Positions 38,867 to 47,175 of a DNA stretch of 64,000 nt are shown piece after piece; the stretch's first letter is position 1; each line of letters starts with the position of its first letter. The notes under the pieces are model-generated. The model was not told the DNA's origin. It did not search any database and worked only from the letters and a program-made list of their open reading frames with translations. The position numbers were made by a program, and so were the translations under genes. This stretch comes from Achromobacter xylosoxidans (lineage in GTDB: Bacteria > Pseudomonadota > Gammaproteobacteria > Burkholderiales > Burkholderiaceae_B), in the NCBI RefSeq assembly GCF_002192695.1, contig NZ_MTLG01000075.1, forward strand, positions 1 through 64,000. Reading direction: 5' to 3'.

Positions 38867-39772
38867 ATGGAAATTCGACACCTGCGCTACTTTCTGGCGG
38901 TGGCAGAGGAGCTGCACTTTGCCCGAGCCGCAGAGCGCCTCCACATAGAGACATCGCCGCTGTCGCGCGCCATCAAGGAACTTGAGGAAGAGTTGGGCGT
39001 AGCGCTATTTGCGAGAACCACTCGGAGCACCCGCTTGACTCGTGCGGGCAGGCTCTTCTTTGAGAGCGTGCCGCGTGTCTTCGCAGCTTTGCAGCAGGCG
39101 CGCGACAGTGTGAACGCCGCAGCCAATGGCTTTCATTGCCAGCTCCGTATTGCATTGTCTGATGGAATCACGCCATCGCGCCTGCCTGCGTTGTTGGCGC
39201 TCTGCCGGCAGGAAGAGCCGGAAGTGGAAGTTCGCTTCTTCGAGGTGCCTTTGGCACAGCAAATCAAGGGATTGTGTGGCGAACTGTACGATCTCGGCTT
39301 CGCTCAATCGGATGAAGTCGGCGAAGGCATCATCGCCGTGCCGGTGTGGAGTGACCCTCTGATGGTAGCTGTGCCCGCACGGCACCCCTTGCTATCCCAC
39401 AAACAGATTCCCCTAGAAGAGCTGTTGCGGTATCCGCTGGTGCTCTGCGACGCGGTGGCGTGTGAGGGCCATGCTCGGCAAGTTGAACGGGTGCTACGTC
39501 GCGTGGACATAGAGCCACTGATTGCCGAACGCGTGACTTCCAGCGATCTAATGATGGTCCTGGTTTCGGCGGGACTTGCACTAGGCCTCACAGGAGGCGC
39601 GCATATCACAGCCAGCAGGGAACAGGGGGTGGTCGCACGGCCGCTGACTGGACGTTCGCCAATGCTCACGACCTATCTACTACGGCCGGCCAGCGAGCCG
39701 TCAGAAATGCTGACTCGCTTCATGGAACGCGTTCATTCGATCAAATCTCCAGATGCCAAAGGTCGGCGGTAA
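38867..39772 (+). CDS. LysR-family regulator (first of the cargo)
   Basis: 301 residues from MEIRHLRYFLAV at 38867. The LysR winged helix (EELHFARAAERLHIETSPLSRAIKELEEELGVALF) is followed by the substrate-binding domain. It is 93 bases after the outer-membrane-factor gene on the same strand. Its target is unknown; the EexN lipoprotein gene follows 32 bases later. Confidence 0.9.
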   Translation: MEIRHLRYFLAVAEELHFARAAERLHIETSPLSRAIKELEEELGVALFARTTRSTRLTRAGRLFFESVPRVFAALQQARDSVNAAANGFHCQLRIALSDGITPSRLPALLALCRQEEPEVEVRFFEVPLAQQIKGLCGELYDLGFAQSDEVGEGIIAVPVWSDPLMVAVPARHPLLSHKQIPLEELLRYPLVLCDAVACEGHARQVERVLRRVDIEPLIAERVTSSDLMMVLVSAGLALGLTGGAHITASREQGVVARPLTGRSPMLTTYLLRPASEPSEMLTRFMERVHSIKSPDAKGRR

Positions 39773-39804
39773 ACCATCACACAATCTCCCAAAGAAAATT
39801 AACC

Positions 39805-40068
39805 ATGAAGAAGATTGCTCTCATATTGCTTTCCTCGACATTGGCAGCCTGCAGCCCATCTGGGAAACCAGATAAAGCCAACCTTCCGACAGTCGATGAA
39901 TTAGCGCTCAATCCTGAGCGTCTGAAAGAGTTGCGCAAGCAATGCAAGTTGGATCGACCAATGCTGGGCGACCAACTATGTAACCGGGTTGCCGAGGCTA
40001 CGCGAAAGCGCTTTTACGAAGATGGCGATGTGCCCCACACCACGCCTAAAGAGCCGCCGAAGTTCTAA
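39805..40068 (+). CDS. EexN/TrbK-like entry-exclusion lipoprotein (second copy)
   Basis: 87 residues with lipobox LAAC (Cys16). LALNPERLKELRKQCKLDRPMLGDQLCNRVAEATRKRFY parallels the trb-encoded homologue at 50379 (LAADPVRLKALRGQC...). EexN/TrbK proteins stop a cell from receiving a second copy of the same element. This copy lies in the cargo and outside the trb operon, so it may have another specificity or have been captured from another element. Confidence 0.83.
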   Translation: MKKIALILLSSTLAACSPSGKPDKANLPTVDELALNPERLKELRKQCKLDRPMLGDQLCNRVAEATRKRFYEDGDVPHTTPKEPPKF

Positions 40069-40126
40069 GCTGGTGGTCATGCCGGAGTATGTATGCCGGA
40101 TATGAAAAATTTGAAGGAGAATCGCA

Positions 40127-40444
40127 ATGGGTTGGATCTATCTTGTTTTGGCTGGATTGTTTGAAATCGGATGGCCGGTCGGGCTGAAAATGGCGCAAGA
40201 GCCAACATCGCGTTGGAGTGGGGTCGCAGTAGCCGTCTCTTTCATGACAATTAGCGGCGCCTTCCTATGGCTTGCTCAGCGTCAGATACCGATTGGGACT
40301 GCTTATGCGGTGTGGACGGGTATCGGAGCGGCGGGAACTTTCTTAGTCGGAATTCATTTCTATGGCGACCCAACCTCCCTGATGCGATACCTTGGCGTGG
40401 CGTTGATCATCCTGGGCGTTATCACGCTCAAGTTATCGAGTTGA
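40127..40444 (+). CDS. Gdx/SugE-type SMR transporter
   Basis: 105 residues, four membrane helices. It starts MGWIYLVLAGLFEIGWPVGLKM, with the SMR helix-1 glutamate (FEIGW) in place, and SMR motifs such as WTGIGAAGTFLVGIHFYGDP. The GW after the Glu and the GLK pattern fit the guanidinium-exporter (Gdx/SugE) subgroup. GAAGGAGAA precedes the ATG. The upstream 58 bases are too short for a guanidine riboswitch. Confidence 0.9.
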   Translation: MGWIYLVLAGLFEIGWPVGLKMAQEPTSRWSGVAVAVSFMTISGAFLWLAQRQIPIGTAYAVWTGIGAAGTFLVGIHFYGDPTSLMRYLGVALIILGVITLKLSS

Positions 40445-40672
40445 TCGCTAGCTCCATTGGTAGCGTAGTCGCTAGGCGACCCAGCTCCCAGAGTGGATCG
40501 GGCGCTGGGAACTCGTACGGTCACCTCCTCTCTCTAGTCGCTATGTGACGAGCTTGCCGGCGCCTCGGGAGAGTTCGAGCCAGTGCGCGTAAGGCGGTGG
40601 GAGCACCCATTCCGGGTGGCTCCACCTTCAGTGCCTGCGCCAAGGTGACCTGAGTACGAACTTTGTAGCCAG

Positions 40673-40858
40673 TCAGGCAGTGAGTTCGGAGGGGATGCTA
40701 TCGGATTGGATCCAGTTGCGCCGGATCGTCGCCGGCGGTTTGTAAGCATGCGCGCTATGCGGCCGCTGCTCGTTGTAGAACTGTCGCCAACGTTCGATCA
40801 GCACCTTCGCTTCGGTCCGACTGCGGAACCATTCGCGGTTGAGCAGTTCGTCGCCCAT
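40673..40858 (-). pseudogene. IS3-family transposase fragment (OrfB C-terminus)
   Basis: About 60 residues starting MGDELLNREWF. FRSRTEAKVLIERWRQFYNEQRPHSAHAY is the C-terminal integrase (rve_3) signature of IS3-type OrfB. The catalytic DDE core and both IS ends are absent. It is a scar in the cargo region. Confidence 0.85.
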
Positions 40859-40953
40859 CGTTGCCTGCGAAGTCAGGACCAGCAGAATCCTGAGGGGAGT
40901 TCTCATCATGGTTTTCTCCGTTCAGACGCTTGGGATCAAGCGGCCGGAGACCA

Positions 40954-41484
40954 CTACGCCTGCTTGGCTTTGCGCGCTGCCTCGACCAAGCTGTCGAGCC
41001 AGTCCTGATGGCCGTTGATCATCGGGTTGGGTTTGGCGTTGTGCAGCTCCTCGGCCGGTTTGCCCTTCTGAGTTTCCTGCGTGAGGATGCGCACGCGCCT
41101 GCCGTCCAGGTTCTCAACCAGCCAGGCGTGATGCACATCCAGGCGCGTATCTGTGCCTTCCTCGCCGGACCAGCCGTGCCAGGCCACGCGGCCGGGTTGC
41201 CCATCCGCAGGTGGCACGTATTCGTTGCACTGCCCCTCTACCGGGAAGCCGAAGGTCTCGAAGTAAAACCGATCGCCGTCGGCCAGTACCGGGCCTTTGC
41301 CGTCATGAAAGCACACGTTAGCCGAGTTGGCGTAGTAGCTTGGCCACAGCGATGGTGTGACGAGTAGAGGCCATACGTCGGCCGCGCTCAAGCCGGCGGC
41401 GATGATCTCATTGGAGGCGAAATTCTCAGTAAAGCCCGGCGTGTAGCCTTCGGGCCAGAGGATGGCGTTCTGTTGCTTGCTCAT
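40954..41484 (-). CDS. SRPBCC-family protein (polyketide cyclase/Bet v 1-like fold)
   Basis: 176 residues, ATG preceded by AAGGAGC. FASNEIIAAGLSAADVWPLLVTPSLWPSYYANSANV and VAWHGWSGEEGTDTRLDVHHAWLVENLDG are typical of the START/SRPBCC hydrophobic-ligand fold. It probably binds or converts a small hydrophobic molecule. It is downstream of a LysR gene and of a strong palindrome that matches one at the LysR promoter. Confidence 0.85.
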   Translation of the reverse strand: MSKQQNAILWPEGYTPGFTENFASNEIIAAGLSAADVWPLLVTPSLWPSYYANSANVCFHDGKGPVLADGDRFYFETFGFPVEGQCNEYVPPADGQPGRVAWHGWSGEEGTDTRLDVHHAWLVENLDGRRVRILTQETQKGKPAEELHNAKPNPMINGHQDWLDSLVEAARKAKQA

Positions 41485-41601
41485 ATCGAAGCTCCTTCAC
41501 AAAATGTCGATGACGCAACAGGGGTGGCTGCGTCATTCAAGTGGTCATGGAGCAAATCATGAGCCTCCATCTGCAATAAGTGAAATCCTAAGTTTCTATT
41601 T

Positions 41602-41626
41602 TTGATATCATAAAATATGATATCAA
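41602..41626. promoter_or_regulatory. Perfect palindrome upstream of the SRPBCC gene (LysR site candidate)
   Basis: 11-bp arms TTGATATCATA / TATGATATCAA with a 3-base spacer, 118 bases upstream of the SRPBCC start, in an AT-rich patch. It shares the GATATCAT/ATGATATC core with the palindrome near the adjacent LysR gene start. Confidence 0.75.
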
Positions 41627-41765
41627 GGCCTAGGTTCTGCCATCCACCGACTAGGCTATCTCGCAGCGGCGCTACGAAAGGGCGCGTCTCCAATTGAGCC
41701 GACTGATTGCTTATTTGTAGTGCGAGGTAGAGTTGTGCTGAGCATGACGATAGGAGCGATCTTGC

Positions 41766-42671
41766 CTACTTGTTGTTAGCACAGGAAGTGAACAGCAGTG
41801 CTCGTATCCAGCGATGTGCTGGATCGTGATGGGTGCGTTCGTGCCAAGCAGCCGTCTTGGTGAACCCCGGTATCTTCACCGGCGGCAGGGAGATAGCCAG
41901 CTTGTCCATACCGGCGACCAAGCGGCTCGGCAAGATCGCAACCATGTCACTGGCACGCAGGATGTCTGGCAAGATCAGAAAGCTCTTGACCGACAGTGTG
42001 ACGCTGCGTCGTTTGCCCAACTGTTCTAGCGCATCGTCGGTGACGCCGCGGAAACCTCCACCATCGTAGGAAACAAGCGCATGGTCGAGAGCACAGAACT
42101 GTTTAACGGTCAGCTTGCGCCCCATAGCCGCAGGATGGTCTTCCCGCAGGACACACACATAGTGTTCCTTGAACAGCTCTCGGGCATGCAGATTTGGCGG
42201 AGTGATCTCTGGCGTCAGGAGGGCTAAATCGATCTGACCGCGCTCAAGCTGGTTCTGTAGCTGCCCGCTCTCGACTGGCACTAATGAGACTCGTACACGC
42301 GGTGCGTGCCGTTTAAGTGCCGATAGAAATGGGACAGCAACGGCACGCAGCGCATAGTCCGTCGCGGCGATGGAGAAGGTCAGTTGTGCGGTGGCCGGAT
42401 TGAAGGAAGGTGGCTGGAGCAGCGCGTCGATTTCGGCGAGCACCTGCTTGACAGGCATCCCTAGATCCAGCGCCCGCTGCGTTGGAACGATACCCCGCTG
42501 CGAGCGCGCGAAAAGCGGGTCACCGAAGCTCTCGCGCAACCGCGTCAGCATGCCACTCAAGGCCGGCTGGGTTAGTCCCAGACGGGCCGCCGCCCGTGTC
42601 ACATTGCGTTCGTCTAACAATGCGTCCAGCGCCTTGAGCAAGTTGAGATCCATACTCTTGATATTTTTCAT
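41766..42671 (-). CDS. LysR-family regulator (adjacent to SRPBCC gene)
   Basis: 301 residues starting MKNIKSMDLNLLKALDALLDERN; MDLNLL at 42653 is another possible start. The winged helix VTRAAARLGLTQPALSGMLTRLRESFGDPLFARSQRG is complete. It has the same orientation as the SRPBCC gene and lies upstream of it, with matching palindromes in front of each. Confidence 0.92.
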   Translation of the reverse strand: MKNIKSMDLNLLKALDALLDERNVTRAAARLGLTQPALSGMLTRLRESFGDPLFARSQRGIVPTQRALDLGMPVKQVLAEIDALLQPPSFNPATAQLTFSIAATDYALRAVAVPFLSALKRHAPRVRVSLVPVESGQLQNQLERGQIDLALLTPEITPPNLHARELFKEHYVCVLREDHPAAMGRKLTVKQFCALDHALVSYDGGGFRGVTDDALEQLGKRRSVTLSVKSFLILPDILRASDMVAILPSRLVAGMDKLAISLPPVKIPGFTKTAAWHERTHHDPAHRWIRALLFTSCANNK

Positions 42672-42688
42672 TTTTATTCCAATCTTAA

Positions 42689-42710
42689 ATATCATCGTTT
42701 TTCATGATAT
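42689..42710. promoter_or_regulatory. Palindrome in front of the LysR gene
   Basis: ATATCAT (42689-42695) and ATGATAT (42704-42710) with an 8-base spacer, 18 bases before the LysR start. The half-sites equal those at 41602-41626. Confidence 0.7.
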
Positions 42711-42783
42711 CTAAATATTGCCTATGAGTGGAAGCAAGGCCCATTGACGGCTTTTTTTGGGTAACTTGCTTGGAACTCTGTAT

Positions 42784-42816
42784 GCGCCGCAGTGCGCTTT
42801 CGCTTGCGGCGCTTTT
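42784..42816 (+). terminator. Hairpin followed by T-run before traG
   Basis: Stem GCGCCGCA / TGCGGCGC (42784-42791 / 42805-42812) with a 13-base loop and TTTT. It could stop cargo transcription entering the traG-trb operon. Confidence 0.6.
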
Positions 42817-42976
42817 CTTTGACTCGCCACCGCGCTCATTCTTTCTTTTCCCTCGACCATTGTGCTGCGAACGGTCTTTGACCGGCACTAGCCCAGAACC
42901 GATCCTGACGCCTGCGACACCCCCTGTGCAACGCTTTCAATGAGACACCAGCGCAGGAGAAATCGGAGGACAGGTC

Positions 42977-44974
42977 ATGCAAGGGACGAACGTTCTGTTC
43001 GGCCAGATCGCTGTGGTAATCGGCATCGTGATCGCCGGCGTCTGGGGCGCCACACAATGGACAGCAGCGACCCTTGGCTATCAAGTACGCCTCGGATCGC
43101 CCTGGTTCGATCTTCTAGGTGTACCGGTTTATCACCCGTGGCGCTTGTTCGAATGGTGGTTCTTCTTTGATGCCTACGCGCCGCACGTCTTCGACACAGG
43201 CGGTGCGATTGCGGGTGGTAGCGGTTTGTTCGCTTTACTCGTCGCCATCGCCATGTCGGTATGGCGTTCTCGGCAGTCGCGGCTGGTTACGACTTATGGT
43301 TCGGCACGCTGGGCCGATGCCGTCGACATCCGCAAAGCTGGACTGACCCTCCCGGCGGGCGTCTTCCTCGGCCAACACGACGACCAATACCTCCGACATG
43401 AGGGGCCGGAACATGTCCTGAGCTTCGCACCCACGCGCTCGGGCAAGGGCGTGGGCTTGGTGGTGCCTACGTTGCTTTCGTGGCCGGCGTCCGCCGTCAT
43501 TCACGACATTAAGGGAGAGAACTGGAAGATCACGGCGGGCTGGCGTTCGCGCTTTTCGCACTGCCTGCTTTTCAACCCCACCGATAGGCAGTCGGCCGCC
43601 TACAACCCGCTGCTTGAAGTCCGGCGCGGCGCACATGAAGTGCGCGACGTGCAGAACATCGCCGACATTCTGGTTGACCCTGAAGGTGCGTTAGAGAAGC
43701 GCAATCATTGGGAGAAGACCAGCCACGCGCTACTGGTCGGTGCAATCTTGCATGTTCTGTACGCAGGCGAGGACAAGACGCTGCGCGGCGTCGCCAACTT
43801 CCTCAGCGACCCGGCGTGTCCGTTCGAGCTGACGCTGCACCGGATGATGACGACGAAGCACCTGGGCGATGCGCCTCACCCGGTTGTCGCATCCGCTGCC
43901 CGCGAAGTGCTCAACAAGTCGGACAACGAGCGATCGGGCGTGCTCTCCACCGCCATGTCGTTTCTCGGCCTGTACCGCGACCCGACCGTGGCCGAAGTCA
44001 CATCGCGCTGCGATTGGCGCATCGCCGACCTGATTTCCGCCGAGCACCCGGTATCGCTCTATCTGGTGGTGCCGCCCTCCGACATAAGCCGCACCAAGCC
44101 GCTGATCCGGCTCATCTTGAACCAGATCGGGCGGCGGCTGACCGAATCGCTCGACGGCAGCGATGGCATCGCGCGCCGGCACAAGCTGCTGCTGATGCTG
44201 GACGAGTTTCCGGCGCTGGGTCGCCTCGATTTTTTCGAGTCCGCGCTTGCCTTCATGGCCGGCTACGGCATCCGCAGCTTTCTCATCGCTCAAAGCCTGA
44301 ACCAGATCGACAAGGCGTATGGGCAGAACCATTCCATCCTCGACAACTGCCATGTCCGGGTGACTTTCGCCACCAACGACGAAAGGACGGCGAAAAGGAT
44401 TTCCGAAACCCTCGGCACCGCCACCGAGCTTCGCGCGCAGCGCAACTACGCGGGCCACCGCCTCGCTCCGTGGCTGGGGCACCTGATGGTGTCGCGTCAG
44501 GAAACTGCACGTCCGCTGCTGACGCCCGGCGAGGTGATGCAGCTTCCACCTGAGGACGCCGTAGTCATGGTGTCCAGCGTTGCCCCGATCCGCGCGAAGA
44601 AGCTGCGTTACTACGTCGACGCCAATTTCAAGGATCGCGTCCTGCCACCGCCCGTGCTCGCAGTCGGGAGGTACGCCGACGCGCCGCCAGCCCGCCCCGA
44701 CGACTGGAGCGGCTTGGCGATCCCGGCCGTACCTACGGCGCCGACCTCGGTATCCGCCGATGGTCCGGGCGGCACCGATGACGGCGGCCCGCGCCGCCAG
44801 CTCGAACTCTCCGAAACCGTCGCCTACGAGCCCGAGTTGGACGCGTGTGCGAACGACCTGGAGCTGCTCGATGACGACGACCTGGCGCTCCCGCTTCCCG
44901 GCCAGCTCGACCCGGCCATGCAGCGCACGGCCCGGCTGGCTTCTCTCGACCCCAACGACGGAATCGACCTATGA
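42977..44974 (+). CDS. traG: TraG conjugative coupling protein (VirD4 type)
   Basis: 665 residues. Two or three N-terminal membrane helices (up to about 97) precede the ATPase domain with Walker A APTRSGKGVG (151-160) and Walker B LLMLDEFPALG. It recruits the relaxase-DNA complex to the Trb channel. GGAGG is upstream of the ATG. Its stop overlaps the CopG-like gene start (ATGA), and the whole traG-trb operon continues without gaps. Confidence 0.96.
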   Translation: MQGTNVLFGQIAVVIGIVIAGVWGATQWTAATLGYQVRLGSPWFDLLGVPVYHPWRLFEWWFFFDAYAPHVFDTGGAIAGGSGLFALLVAIAMSVWRSRQSRLVTTYGSARWADAVDIRKAGLTLPAGVFLGQHDDQYLRHEGPEHVLSFAPTRSGKGVGLVVPTLLSWPASAVIHDIKGENWKITAGWRSRFSHCLLFNPTDRQSAAYNPLLEVRRGAHEVRDVQNIADILVDPEGALEKRNHWEKTSHALLVGAILHVLYAGEDKTLRGVANFLSDPACPFELTLHRMMTTKHLGDAPHPVVASAAREVLNKSDNERSGVLSTAMSFLGLYRDPTVAEVTSRCDWRIADLISAEHPVSLYLVVPPSDISRTKPLIRLILNQIGRRLTESLDGSDGIARRHKLLLMLDEFPALGRLDFFESALAFMAGYGIRSFLIAQSLNQIDKAYGQNHSILDNCHVRVTFATNDERTAKRISETLGTATELRAQRNYAGHRLAPWLGHLMVSRQETARPLLTPGEVMQLPPEDAVVMVSSVAPIRAKKLRYYVDANFKDRVLPPPVLAVGRYADAPPARPDDWSGLAIPAVPTAPTSVSADGPGGTDDGGPRRQLELSETVAYEPELDACANDLELLDDDDLALPLPGQLDPAMQRTARLASLDPNDGIDL

Positions 44975-45447
44975 GCCAATACCGCCTCAATCTTTTCATC
45001 CAGCCCGAGCACGCCAAGCGCCTGGATGAACTTGCCGCCAAGAAAGGCGTGTCCAAGTCCTCCATCGTCGCAGCGGCCTTGGCGTCCTGGCTGTCACCCG
45101 ATGCGGGCGACCAGCGTGAGGCCGCCATTGCCAAGCGGCTGGATCGACTGTCGCGGCAGACCGAACGCATGGAGCGCGACCAGAACATCCAGATCGAAAC
45201 GCTGGCGCTGTTCATCCGCTATTTCTTGACCATCAGCACGCCGGTGCCAGAAGCCCACAAGGACGCGGCCCGCGCCCAGGGCAAAGCGCGCTTCGAGCAG
45301 TTCGTCGAGCAGTTGGGTCGCCACCTGCTGCGTGGCCGCAGTCTGGTGCGCGACGTGGTGGAGGAACTGCACCCCGATCCGATGCGGATGGATGACGCAG
45401 CAGCGATGGCGTCCGCCGATGAGCGAGCTGCAGAGCGTGCGTCATGA
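44971..45447 (+). CDS. CopG-family ribbon-helix-helix protein
   Basis: 158 residues. The N-terminal RHH domain (YRLNLFIQPEHAKRLDELAAKKGVSKSSIVAAALASWL) is followed by a helical C-terminus. It occurs between traG and trbB in Tn4371-family elements and may autoregulate the trb operon or act at oriT. It overlaps both neighbours by 4 bases. Confidence 0.9.
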   Translation: MSQYRLNLFIQPEHAKRLDELAAKKGVSKSSIVAAALASWLSPDAGDQREAAIAKRLDRLSRQTERMERDQNIQIETLALFIRYFLTISTPVPEAHKDAARAQGKARFEQFVEQLGRHLLRGRSLVRDVVEELHPDPMRMDDAAAMASADERAAERAS

Positions 45448-46514
45448 GTGCCGTTCCGCAGATTCCGCCTGAATCTCGCTCATCCGCCGCGGCGTCCCAG
45501 GATCGCCGCATCCAGATGCTGCGCACGGCGATGGGGCCGCTGATCGCCGCTGCGCTCGAAGATCCGGATGTTGTGGAAATCATGCTCAACCCCGATCGCA
45601 CCCTGTGGGTGGATCGGCTGTCGTCGGGTCGCTCGCCGCTGGGCGTGGAGATGCCCGAGGCCGATGGTGAACGCATCATCCGCCTGGTCGCCGCGCATGT
45701 CGGCGCGGAGGTGCATCGCGGCCAGCCGCTCTTGACCGCCGAGTTGCCGGAAACCGGCGAGCGTTTCGAGGGCATCCTGCCTCCGGCCGCCCCGGGGCCA
45801 GCCTTCGCGCTACGCAAGCGGGCCGTGAGCATCATCGGCCTGGATCGCTACGTGGCCGACGGCATCCTGACCGCCGGGCAGGCCGAGTTCCTGCGCCGCG
45901 CCGTGCGCGAGCGGCAGAACATCCTGATCGCCGGCGGCACCAGCACCGGCAAGACCACGCTGGCGAACGCGCTGCTGGCCGAGATCGCCGCCACAGGCGA
46001 CCGCGTGCTGGTGCTCGAAGACACCATCGAGCTGCAATGCGCGGCCCGCGACCATGTGCCGCTGCGCACCCGCGCCGGCGTCGTCACAATGACCGAGCTG
46101 GTGCGGGCCACGATGCGCCTGCGGCCTGACCGCGTGATCGTCGGCGAAGTGCGTGGCGGCGAAGCCCTGGACTTGGTGAAGGTCTGGGGCACCGGCCACC
46201 CCGGCGGCATTGCCACCATCCATGCCGGCTCCGCCTTGGGCGCACTGCTGCGTCTGGAGCAACTGATCCTCGAAGTGGCAGTGAATCCGCCCCGCGCCCT
46301 GATCGCCGAGGCGGTCAACGTGGTGATTCACATCGCAGGCCGTGGCCGCAAACGTCACGTCGAAACCATCTCCCGTGTCGTCGGCTTCGACGGTGCGGGC
46401 TATCGCCTGACAGATGCGCTGGAAACGCCGTTTCCCGAGCTGCCGCCGGTTCCTCTTGCAGCCGCTGCCGCTGCGCCTTCCTCGACCCCTGACCAACCTG
46501 GAGAACTGCCATGA
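45444..46514 (+). CDS. trbB: TrbB, type IV secretion ATPase (VirB11 type)
   Basis: 356 residues. Walker A is GGTSTGKT (164-171), the Asp box RVLVLEDTIEL follows, and the MRLRPDRVIVGEVRGGEALD segment is diagnostic of VirB11/TrbB. It powers pilus and channel assembly at the inner face of the membrane. It overlaps trbC by 4 bases. Confidence 0.96.
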   Translation: MSAVPQIPPESRSSAAASQDRRIQMLRTAMGPLIAAALEDPDVVEIMLNPDRTLWVDRLSSGRSPLGVEMPEADGERIIRLVAAHVGAEVHRGQPLLTAELPETGERFEGILPPAAPGPAFALRKRAVSIIGLDRYVADGILTAGQAEFLRRAVRERQNILIAGGTSTGKTTLANALLAEIAATGDRVLVLEDTIELQCAARDHVPLRTRAGVVTMTELVRATMRLRPDRVIVGEVRGGEALDLVKVWGTGHPGGIATIHAGSALGALLRLEQLILEVAVNPPRALIAEAVNVVIHIAGRGRKRHVETISRVVGFDGAGYRLTDALETPFPELPPVPLAAAAAAPSSTPDQPGELP

Positions 46515-46897
46515 CGCACGTTGATGCTTTCCGTCTTTCCGTAAATCCTATTTCTCGCCTGTCCAGCATGGCGCGGCTGCGCCACCTGGCCCGTCCCGCA
46601 GGGCAAGGGCTGCTGCTGGCCGCGCTGATGCTGTTGCTGGCGGGCACGGCGCAGGCCGCCGGTTCCTCGATGCCGTGGGAAGGGCCGCTGACCTCCATCC
46701 TCGAATCCATCCAAGGGCCAGTCGCCCGGATCGTGGCGGTGATCATCATCATCTCGACGGGGCTTGCGCTGGCGTTCGGTGATACCAGCGGCGGCTTTCG
46801 CAAGCTGATCCAGATCGTGTTCGGCCTGTCCATCGCGTTCGCCGCGTCCTCGTTCTTCCTGTCGTTCTTCAGCTTCTCCGGAGGGGCCGTCGTATGA
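46511..46897 (+). CDS. trbC: TrbC, pilin subunit
   Basis: 128 residues with a hydrophobic leader (AGQGLLLAALMLLLAGTAQAAG) and two further helices. It is the pilin precursor, expected to be cut and then cyclised by TraF. It overlaps trbD by 4 bases. Confidence 0.93.
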   Translation: MTHVDAFRLSVNPISRLSSMARLRHLARPAGQGLLLAALMLLLAGTAQAAGSSMPWEGPLTSILESIQGPVARIVAVIIIISTGLALAFGDTSGGFRKLIQIVFGLSIAFAASSFFLSFFSFSGGAVV

Positions 46898-47163
46898 GTA
46901 AGGCCACCGATCTTCCGGGCTTTGAAGTGCCGCTGCATCGCTCGCTGACCGAGCCGATCCTGCTGGGCGGTGCGCCGCGCACCGTGGCGATTGCCAACGG
47001 CACGCTAGCCGCCGCCGTCGGGCTGGGCCTGCAACTGTGGATTCCCGGCGTGGTGCTCTGGATCGTCGGCCACTCGCTGGCCGTATGGGGTGCGCGCGTC
47101 GATCCGCAGTTCATGCAGGTCTTCGCGCGGCATATCAAACACCGCCCGCTTCTGGACGTGTGA
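46894..47163 (+). CDS. trbD: TrbD, VirB3-like protein
   Basis: 89 residues: FEVPLHRSLTEPILLGGAPR, then two membrane helices. This is the usual TrbD/VirB3 size and opening motif. It is 12 bases before trbE. Confidence 0.94.
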   Translation: MSKATDLPGFEVPLHRSLTEPILLGGAPRTVAIANGTLAAAVGLGLQLWIPGVVLWIVGHSLAVWGARVDPQFMQVFARHIKHRPLLDV

Positions 47164-47175
47164 GGGGAGGACGCC

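Noticed and set aside
40069-40126. Guanidine riboswitch upstream of the Gdx/SugE gene
   Set aside because: Only 58 bases lie between the genes and no conserved riboswitch core is visible.
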